Source: Prillingera fragicola (Eukaryota; Basidiomycota; Tremellomycetes; Trichosporonales; Trichosporonaceae). Taken from it: a stretch of 64,000 nucleotides of DNA. Shown here one piece after another: positions 55,722-64,000 of the stretch. How positions within the stretch are numbered: position 1 is the first letter of the stretch; each line of letters starts with the position of its first letter. The translations under genes and the position numbers were made by a program. The DNA lies in assembly GCA_002335605.1 (NCBI GenBank), contig BEDY01000010.1:186001-250000 (forward strand), read 5' to 3'. The notes beneath the pieces are model-generated. The model made no database searches. It worked only from the letters and a program-made list of their open reading frames with translations, and was not told the DNA's origin.

Positions 55722-58507
55722 ATGTTTGCACGCGCTGCAGATTCAAGTCTAGCCCAGCCAGTAGACTTTAGTCGTATTCGTAACAGCAACGGTCGACCCA
55801 ACTCGCGCAACTCGTCATCCCAAGATCTCCACCAGCGCTATGGGCAGGACACGGCGCCTCGTGGTGTCGTTGAGCGGAACAGGAATGGAGCGTCGCTGCC
55901 CGGCTCTGCGTCCACGGTGTACATGAGCCAGCGTTCCTCAGACGGCAGACGGGTGGGAGAAACGGTGAGTGCTGCGCCCACCTACTGGCCTAGACTCTTG
56001 ACTCTTGCCACAACGCTATCCTTCGGCCGGCTGACATGCAACAGCAGAACATGCGCACCCCGGCCATGCTCGCCGAAGACCTGCGCAGTGCCCAAGCGAT
56101 GCGCGACCGAGTGTGAGTTATCCAGCGGTGCCAGCGAGACGCACACCCTTGACGTCGACGCCGGTGCCCCACGGCCCCCAGGGCTCTGTACACGCCACTG
56201 ACGCTGCAGCCATGCCCGCGTCCTGATCCGCGAATGGGCGACGCCGCGCGTGCACCGCAATCGCCAGCGGGCAGAGGAGATGCTCAATGACGCCGAGAGG
56301 AGGTCACCGCCCTGGCATGCCCCGTCGTTTCGGCATATCCGGCGCGAGTTGGGCTTGCCACTCGACTCGACCGCGGGTTGCGGCAGCGGAGGTGACAGTG
56401 GGAACAGCAGCGAAGTCAACTCGCGTCGAGGGAGCGACAATCTTACCGTTGCTGCTGAGGATCCGGGGCAATTGCGTCGCGCGTCGTCACCAGGTGTCAG
56501 CTCGAGGGTTGCCGACAGCGTGCCTGAGGGGAGCCGACCGCGTGCACGATCTTCTGGCGCGCTTCTCACCGAGACGGAAGACGACCTTGCATTCTTCATG
56601 ACATACACGAATACACCGGCGTCCACGAGCACTCCCGAGCCTGAACGGCCTCGCCCAAGGCCCGCACTGCGCGGCGTTCCTGCCGCGCCAGCATTTCCCG
56701 TCATCCCTCGACCCACAATGCGCGAGATCAAGACCGTCCCCGAGCTGGTGCAAGAGCTCGCAAGCCCGCAAGCGCGGAGGGTCCCGGAGTGGGTACAGTG
56801 CGTGTGACTCGAGTGTTGACAAACTCCAGCCTCGCCCTCAAACATATCCGAGCCTACGCGACGCCCAAGGTGTATCACAAGCCACGCCACCGTGTGGCCG
56901 TCGAGGCTACTCTCGAGGTCGTCGAGAGGCAGTTTCCTGAGTATGCCGAGGCGTTTGCGACCGTGCGTCGTGAATTGGGTCTGCGCGAGTCGAATGCTCT
57001 GCGTCGCCACGCCGAGGCACAGGCTGCCCCGTCTACTCAGCGTGCGAGTTCGCCACACCCGGAACGACGCTCATCGATCGAGACCCTCGGCGAGCCCCTG
57101 CCGCTCTACGCGTCCCAGGATCCGGACCCAGGTGCCACCCAGCTCCTGGCGCGTCGTATAGCGGCTGAGGCCGCCATGGCGGAGGCGCGTGCGCTCATGG
57201 AACAGGTCGAGCTCGATGCTGCCGCGCTGAATATCGACCTGGCAACATTGCCTTCGGGTGCGACATCGCCGACTACAGCCGGCGGAACGCTAGCGTCGCC
57301 AGGTCTGCCCCTCGCAGGCGTGCCGGCCGCTTCTGTGATTGTCGTCGCGCCGACCCCCCCTGCTGGAGCCTCGACGCCTGCGGCCTCAACACCGCAACAT
57401 GTCCATCCGCCACTGCCGGCTTCGCCCATGTATGACCCAAACTCTGCGCCGCAGCCATACGGAAGCCCACCTCAAGCGTACAGTAGCCCCCCACTGGCGT
57501 ATGCTAGCCCACCGCCACAATGGCCAACGTCTCCGCAACCTGGTCAGCCCCAGCAGTGGTCGCAAGGTGGTCAGTCGCAGTCGCAGTGGCAGCAAAACGT
57601 TGGCCACCAGTGGCAGCAGCCCCCACCACACGAGTACAGCGCTCCACCGCAGCACTGGGGGCTTCCCTCCGAGCAGTATCAACAAGTGTTCCCGCAACCA
57701 CAGCCCTATCAGGACGGGTCTCAGCCGCAGTCGTGGCAACCTGTGCAGCAGCTGCAACAAGGGCCGCCCCAGCCATACTCTCAGCAGTCATACGCCAGTT
57801 CTCCACCGCTGCACTCGCCTGTGGACACTGTCGGCCCGCTGGGCAACCACCAGCCAACCCCGAACGAGCCGCCTCTGCCGAGCTACACGTATTCGCTCAT
57901 CCCACACGCCCGGCGACGCAGTGCCCGCTACGCTGGAGCAAGCTACAACGCCAACCCGCCGCCGCTGACCCAACCCATTCTCCACCCCAATGGGCAGCAC
58001 GGCAGCGTACCTGTGGTCCATCCATGCCCCGTAACTTACCCGGTTCAGCGCAGCTTGTCGACGCAATCGACCCACTCAACTCACTCGGTGCAGTCGACCC
58101 ACTCGCAGAACCCGGTCCCGTCGGTGCATGCGCAGGACCCGACCTCGCCACAATCGCCAGCGGATCTCATCCCCCACGCACGCCGTCGCAGCGCCCGCTT
58201 TGCCGGCGCAGAGTACAGCGCGGCTCCACCCGAGCCCACCCAGCCCATAGCAAACCCGCACGGCCAGCTAGGCGCTATACCTGTAGTGCAGCCTCACGTC
58301 ATTCCCAACACGCCGACTCAACGGCACTCGATAGCCGTTTCAACGCCGTCGCAGGCTTCTTCGTCCGCTTCAGCGCCACAGAGGAGGGACACTCTTGCTG
58401 TCCCTGGACAGACTGCTGGGCCTAACCCTAGGAGGGCCAGTGGTGGGTCGCAGGATAGGCGGAGTGGGAACGTGGGAGAGTTTTTGGACAGGGTGCGGTC
58501 GCGTTAG
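55722..58507 (+). CDS. uncharacterised protein with two copies of the novel module and a Pro/Gln-rich tail
   Basis: Exons 55722-55964, 56045-56112, 56210-56797 and 56830-58507 (introns of 80, 97 and 32 nt) give 858 aa. Module copy 1 (~82-154): MLAEDLRSAQAMRDR, ARVLIREWATPRVHRN, PPWHAPSFRHIRRELGLP. Copy 2 (~275-352): TVPELVQELASPQARR, ALKHIRAYATPKVYHK, FPEYAEAFATVRRELGLR. After copy 2, PLYASQDPDPGATQLLARR plus a helical stretch matches the protein at 49197, so that gene corresponds to the second half of this one. The tail (~430-650) is Pro/Gln/Ser/Tyr-rich. It is followed by a duplicated ~42-residue repeat (LIPHARRRSARYAGASY ... GQHGSVPVVHP; LIPHARRRSARFAGAEY ... GQLGAIPVVQP). Function unknown. 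The 32-nt intron is the shortest in the window. Confidence 0.82.
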
Positions 58508-58822
58508 AGCTTGGAGTGACGCAGAGGGGAAGGGCAGAAGGGCAGGTTGGGGACGCAGACAGAGAGCGAGAGAGAGTTCAGAAGTCATACATCGGCATAG
58601 GATTTCTTGCAGATTTGGACATTGACACCACTGCTTAGCTAGAGCTGTAGAGCTCGATGCGACTCGTCACATCTCATCACAAGTTGCATTCTCACAACCA
58701 GAAGGCTGCTAATCGCCATAGCTGACATCTAAGTGGGAGGATGAAATACGCCATACATGACCTCACCACAGCCAAGCAAGAGCGAGAACTATCGACTGTT
58801 TCCTTCAACCGCAACAACAACC
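58508..58822. other. 0.3 kb intergenic
   Basis: 3' flank of the two-module gene and promoter of the next; nothing recognised. Confidence 0.4.
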
Positions 58823-59278
58823 ATGTCGAGCACAGAAGAGCGCAAGCAGACGCTCAGTATTGAGGACAAGCCGCACAACGCCGACGACGGCGTCACGAGC
58901 CTCAACGTCGGCGGCGAGGCAGTCAAGCTCGACCGGCTGGGTCCAATGATCATCAACTCGGACGGGGTGAGTGCTTCCTTGCTGCAAGTATTGGGTGGTA
59001 TCACGGTAAACTAGCTATAGCTAGGTGCGCTGCAGACCCAACACCCTCCCCCCAACCACTCCACAGTGACGAGCTCGAGCTGACCGGAACAGACCATTTC
59101 ACGCATCACCAACTGGCACGAGATGAGCGAGATTGAGCGCGAGCGCACCGTGCGCCTGCTTGTAAAGAAACGGAATCTTGTGCGGCTCAACCAGCTTGAT
59201 GAGGCTGGGGCTGGTGGGGAGGGAGAGGAGAAGCTGAGCGCGTTGGCCCAGGCTGGCGACGCTGGCAAGACCGTCTAG
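58823..59278 (+). CDS. small conserved fungal protein of unknown function
   Basis: Exons 58823-58966 and 59093-59278 (126-nt intron) give 109 aa. The join produces MIINSDG-TISRITNWHEMSEIERERTV, then RLLVKKRNLVRLNQL. This pattern (DGT-SRI-NW-EM-ER-T-R---KRN) recurs in small fungal proteins and fusion proteins as I recall them, without a defined role. The N-terminal half is acidic and hydrophilic; the C-terminus is Gly/Glu-rich, ending ALAQAGDAGKTV. No signal peptide or membrane segment. The start is the ATG in a CAACAACC leader; an in-frame ATG at 58757 would add 22 residues. Confidence 0.8.
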
Positions 59279-59553
59279 TGGCTGCTGGCTCTGGAGCTGT
59301 ATTGCTCGTTTTGCTGGGGAAGGGCAGTGGAGTAGAGGCAAGGTCGTTGTGTTCATTTGTACTATACCACTAGCATTCATGCATGCTGCATGCACCCAAG
59401 ACGACTGTCGGTCACCCAAGAGTCTGTGGTCGCTGCTCCGGTGGAGGTCCCGTGCGCGACTTTGCACCATTTACCTCCGGGTGCTGTCACGTCACATCAA
59501 CATCTATCCATCTCCTCTTCCCTCTCTCCACCCCCGCACTCTCCTGCTCCAGC

Positions 59554-62500
59554 ATGCCCGAGCCCGACGCGAGCGTGCTCATCGCCGACCCAGGGCGGTT
59601 CACCGGCGAGGGCAGCGACCTGTCGCTCCTCGGCTGGCTGCGCACCGCCGACCAAGCCCTCGACACTCTTGATGCCGAATCCATCCTCCCGGCCGTCCAG
59701 TCTATCCACACCCTCTTGCTTCGCTTGCTGGTACCTCCCCTTCCTGGTCAGCCGGCAACGACGACCGCAACAGCGCTGCCCAAGCCTGGAAGGCCCATCC
59801 GGCACCTCGCCGCGCGCGTGCTCGTCAAGCTGCACACCCGTGTCGAGAGCCGCGCGCTCTTTGATCTCATTCAGGCGTTGCTCAAGGGTGTCGATGGTGG
59901 CGACAGGCGTATGGCACCGCTCGAGCATGTTCAGCGTGTTGCGAGCTGGTACTGTATCGGAGAGGTGATCAAGGAGCATGGAGCAAACGTGAGTAACGTG
60001 CGCGGGGGAAGACCACATCATGTCTCCGCAGAGGCGTTCAAGGTGTAGAAGGCAGCGCTGACTCTGTAGATGATGTCGTTCATGGCCGAGATCACAACCA
60101 CGTCCGTCAAGGTCCTGCGCAATACCAACTTGTCTGTCATTCTCCGCGCACACGCCGTCTCGGCCTTTTCCAAATCACTCTACTCTGCCGGTCGTGCCCT
60201 CCCGGACGCGCTCGTCAAGGACCTCCTCAAGCACCTCCGTTCAGGCCTCCAGGACAAGGCGCTCCCCATTCAGCGTGCGTGTGCCGAGACCTTTGTCTCG
60301 CTGCACCTGTACTCGCCTGTTCTGCAGCTCCAGCCTACGCTCGATAGCGTTCTCCCGCTTGTGCTCAAGAGCCTGGAAGGTGCAGACTACAACACACGTC
60401 GTGCGCTTAGTCGTCTCCTCGCACAACTTCTTGCCACAACGCAGGCACCTGGATCTGGAGTGACTGCTCCAGAGCCAAGAAAGGTGCAGCCAAAAAAGGG
60501 CGAGTCAGAGGAGATTGACAACGACCCGAATGTCGTCACCTCGGCGCCAGAGGAGAAGGCAAAGGCCTTGTTCACCACCGAGCAGATGCTCAGGCATCTT
60601 TCACTGCCGTACAACCGCCCCAACACGAACCGCAAGCTCCGCAACGCCATTATCGACGTCTACTCGACGCTCTTCACCCAGCTCGGCGCGGAGTACGTCG
60701 AGAGCCACTATGCCGATATTGTGAAGCACATTATGGACGAGCTCGTCCTCCCCGGCCGCGCCCAGAGCTCGCGTTACGAAGTACTCGCCACCCGTGAGGC
60801 TGTTGGTATTCTCTTGCGTGACCTGATTGGTGCGACCATGTTGTCCGAAGCCGGCGAGGTTATGGCTCTGCGCGAGCTCTCCAACTCGTACCTGAGCAAG
60901 TGGAACCTCACGCCTTTGGCCGGACAGCGCAACCCCAACAAGCATGCCCTGATTGTTGCTCTGCGTGAGGTCGCTGGACTGCTCACCCAGGTCGGCAACG
61001 CACCGCCGTCCATTCTCGAGCTCCTCGCCGAGCCACTGGTGCGCCTTCTCTCGCACGAGTCATACTCGGTTCGCCTCGCTGCGTCATTCACTCTGCGCCG
61101 CTTTGCGGACAACAACCCCACCCAGCTTCCCCGACTCCTCGGAGGCCTTCTGGCCGACCTTAACAAGGATCTTGGACTGCTTGCGAATCCCAGTTCTGCC
61201 AAAGAGGTCCAAGTGCGCATCCTTGGCAAGGCATACGCGCTTTCGGCTCTCATCGCCGTCAGCCCGTCTCGCCCCCTGTATGTGTCCAACGATATTCCCT
61301 CCAAGGTGTTTGATCTCGCCGTCTCACTGCTCAAGCGCGCAGGCGACCATGACATGGCACCGGCAACGGTCGAGGTGCAGGTTGCATGGCACCTCATCGC
61401 CGCACTCATGTCACTCGGTCCTGGTTTCGTAAAGCTGCACCTACCTCAGATCCTTGTGCTCTGGCGCAACGCTCTGTCCAAGCCTACAAGCAAGGACTCA
61501 GTCGTCGGTGACCGCGGCGAGGCCGAGTGGAACTTTTTGCTCGTCGTCCGCGAATGCGCTCTTGCTGCCATTCTCAACTTTTTGCGGCACAACTCGGCTC
61601 TTGTCAACATTGACGTTGCGCGTCGTCTCGCTACGCTGTTTACCAACTCGCTCAACTATGTCAATGGCTTTGCGACCGCGTACTCGGAACTGCTCAAGGA
61701 GCAGGCTGCCAACCCCCAGGGCACGTCTTCGCCGATCTTTACGATGCGGCCGTCCCTCGTCGACCGCGAGGCCAATCTACGTCGCCGAGTGCTGCAGTGC
61801 TTTGCCCGCCTCGGTCCTTCATCGGCTACCGAGTCGATGCAGCCTGCACTCCTCCAAGCCGCCGTGACGGTCTTTGCCGACCCTGAAAACTACTCTGGCT
61901 CTGCGGCACAGGCTGCCATAGCAGCACAGGCTGGGCAGTTTACCAACGTCTGGCACTCTACCGATGGCTATGCCTTTGGTGTGACAAGTTTGCTCGCCGC
62001 CCGCGAGCGTGACTGGGGCGCCAACGACGAGGATGTGTTCCTCAACCGCGACCGCACGGAAATGTCGATCGAGTCGCAGCTCTCTCGCCCCATCATCGGC
62101 TCGATCGAGTACGACTATGTCGAGCTGTTTGCCGCCGAAACAGGGGCCGACACGCCCAAGCCGTCGCCTGCACAGACAGGTGTGATTGATGCCGGTGTCG
62201 AGCTGTTCTCTGCACTGTTTGCGCACCAGAACCTCGAGGGTCAGGTCCAGTCACTCGCGACACTGAGCAGTCATGTGCGTTCGTCCAAGCTTGAGCGCAA
62301 CCCTGGACGTCGCCAGGCTGTCGTCGCCAACACGATGGAGGCACTGCGTCGATCGCTCGTGCAGGCCGATGGGGCTGGTGTCAAGGCGCGCCGCTCGCTC
62401 GGCAGCCAGCAGGTCAGTGATCTTATCAAGTCGCTCCTCCAGGACTCTATTCTCGACCCCAACCCGTCTATCCGCGGCGCCGCGGCGCAAGCCATGGGAC

Positions 62501-64000
62501 ACCTTTCTGGTCTCGCCGGCAGCAACTATCTGTCTTCACAGGTGCAGTGGCTCGTCGACCAAGTGGTCAACAACCGCGTGCCCGAGAGTCGTGCCGGTTG
62601 TGCGACCGCGTTCGGGGCCATCTACAGCGGTGTCGGTGGTCTGTCTGGCGGACCGATTCTCAAGACCATTGTCAACATTCTCATGTCGCTTGCTACCGAC
62701 CCACACCCCGTTGTGCACTTTTACGCTCTTGCTGCTCTCACGCAGATTGTCAACGCTGCAAACTTGTCGTACTCGACCTACGTGCAGACGACCCTCGGCA
62801 TGATTGCCAACATTTACCTGCTCGAGACGCACGAGCCTGATGGCGGCTCGCTGGGCTCGGTCAACCTCCGTGGCGACCTGCCAGCGTACCAGGTCATCTG
62901 CCGCCTGCTGCATGCTCTCATCGGCGTCCTCGGCCCCGAGCTCCAGGAGCCAGGCAAGGTGCGCTCGCTCGTTTTCCTGCTCGTGCACGAGTTCCGCGAG
63001 GAGACGGACGAGGGTCTCGCCGTCGAGGCCATCAAGTGCATCCAGCAGTTCCTCATGTTTGCGCCTACCGAGGTCGACGTGCCTAAGCTCGTCTCGGCAT
63101 TCAGGCAGTACCTGGCCTCGCCCCGCCGCCCCACCAAGGTGGCTGCCATCACTGCGCTGTACCAGATCGTGCAGCGTGATGCCGTGCTCATGTCCAAGGT
63201 CGGTGGTGATCAGCTGGTAGAGGAGCTGTTTGGCCTGCTTGACAATGACCCCAGCATCGAGGGCGTCAAGGCAGTCATCACCTCGTGGCTGCTACAGACC
63301 GCTGCCGCTCTGCCATCGGGCTGGATCGACTTGTGTCAGCGCATCATGACCCGCACGGCTGCTGCTGCCAAGGCTGCCCCTGTCGCCAAGGGCGGCGCAC
63401 CCGCGTTCATCGATGACGAGGGAGAGTCACTCGGTGCCAACACCAGCTCGACGACTGCGCTCAACTCGCGCTGGCGCACGCAAAAGTTTGCCCTTGCGTG
63501 TTTGCACAACATTGTTGTCGCGTCTGCCGAGTCAGGCCGCCCCGAGCATTTCAACCCTGTTCTTGCGCGGCAGCTCGGCGTCAATGCGCGTCACATGTTG
63601 TTTTCACGCGTGGGTGACCTCATCCGTATGGCGTTCTCGGCTTCCGCTGCGCTCGTGGAGGAGGTGCGCCTGCAAGGTCTGCTTGTCCTGCGCGACGTCA
63701 TTGAGCACTTTGCGAACTCACCTGATCCCGACTTTGAGGGTGCGCTTCTCCTCGAGCAGCACCAGGCCCCCATCGCTGCGGCGCTTACGCCCAGCTTTGG
63801 TAACGACTCGACACCCGAGGTGCTCGCGAGCGCCGTGCAGGTGTGCGCGGTGTTTGTGGGGTCGGGTGTCGTCAAGGAGGTGTCCCGCATGGGACGTATT
63901 CTGAAGCTCCTCACTGGTGCCCTCGAGCAGTGCAAGGACGGCGCGATGATGTCGCTCGGCGACGTGCAAGAGCTCTCGAGCTCTGCAGCTGTAATGCTCA
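59554..64000 (+). CDS. LAA1: HEATR5/Laa1-type HEAT-repeat protein (partial, runs off the window)
   Basis: Exon 1 is 59554-59988 and exon 2 runs from 60070 past 64000 (81-nt intron ending GCTGACTCTGTAG). 1455 codons are visible; the family is about 1900-2100 aa, so the C-terminus lies outside. The chain is almost all helical HEAT-like repeats. It begins LLGWLRTADQALDTL near residue 25, the position at which HEATR5 proteins carry a similar WLR segment. Later stretches look like the family: YVESHYADIVKHIMDELVL, PNPSIRGAAAQAMGHLSGLAG, CRLLHALIGVLGPELQEPGKV, VITSWLLQTAAALPSGWIDL. Family knowledge: yeast Laa1 and animal HEATR5 bind the AP-1 adaptor and help clathrin transport between trans-Golgi and endosomes. 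Other giant HEAT proteins such as Gcn1 fit less well by N-terminus. No internal stop in exon 2. Confidence 0.82.

Noticed and set aside
60515..63904. Several plus-strand frames inside the HEATR5-type gene
   Set aside because: They are in another frame of one long open reading frame that runs off the window end.

Overview
The window is GC-rich nuclear DNA from a basidiomycete yeast or filamentous fungus, most likely a tremellomycete of the Trichosporonales type. Evidence: many very short introns (32-60 nt) with GTNNGT donors and a CTGAC or CTAAC branch site almost touching the acceptor; a fungal phenylalanine/tyrosine ammonia-lyase; a chitin deacetylase; and a cytosolic hybrid histidine kinase. 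Genus is an inference. No rRNA, convincing tRNA, intact transposon or CRISPR array was found. I resolved 19 genes with exon structure and two weak candidates; the last gene runs off the right edge.

Left part (1-20 kb): a DHA2-type MFS exporter (+), a 2-oxoglutarate/Fe(II) oxygenase (+), a small Cys-rich membrane protein (-), phenylalanine ammonia-lyase (-), a basic low-complexity protein (-), the SUMO E1 subunit Aos1 (-), Alg14 (-), a secreted or membrane Bim1-like protein (+) and the ubiquitin-eS31 (S27a) fusion (-), whose ATG is split by an intron. Next comes a 4.4 kb gene-poor tract (20.2-24.6 kb) with short tandem duplications and coding-like debris.

Middle (24.6-48.5 kb): a sugar-porter-type MFS transporter (+), a three-KH RNA-binding protein (+), an eIF5-mimic (BZW/5MP) protein (+), a GPI-type chitin deacetylase (-), a 6 kb gene-poor stretch, a 1401-aa GAF-type hybrid histidine kinase (+) and, tail to tail with it, DNA polymerase alpha POL1 (-). 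The POL1 promoter carries an ACGCGT (MCB) box 82 bp upstream of the ATG.

Right part (49-64 kb): five or six plus-strand genes. Two of them (49.2 and 55.7 kb) share an apparently undescribed ~75-residue helical module. It occurs once in the first protein and twice in the second, and all three copies carry a phase-2 intron at the same internal position. Between them lie a 1011-aa disordered protein with four WD[ST] motifs and a small single-pass membrane protein. A 109-aa conserved fungal protein and the start of a HEATR5/Laa1-type HEAT-repeat protein close the window. The module family is the best candidate here for something new. All statements rest on reading the sequence; no database search was run.
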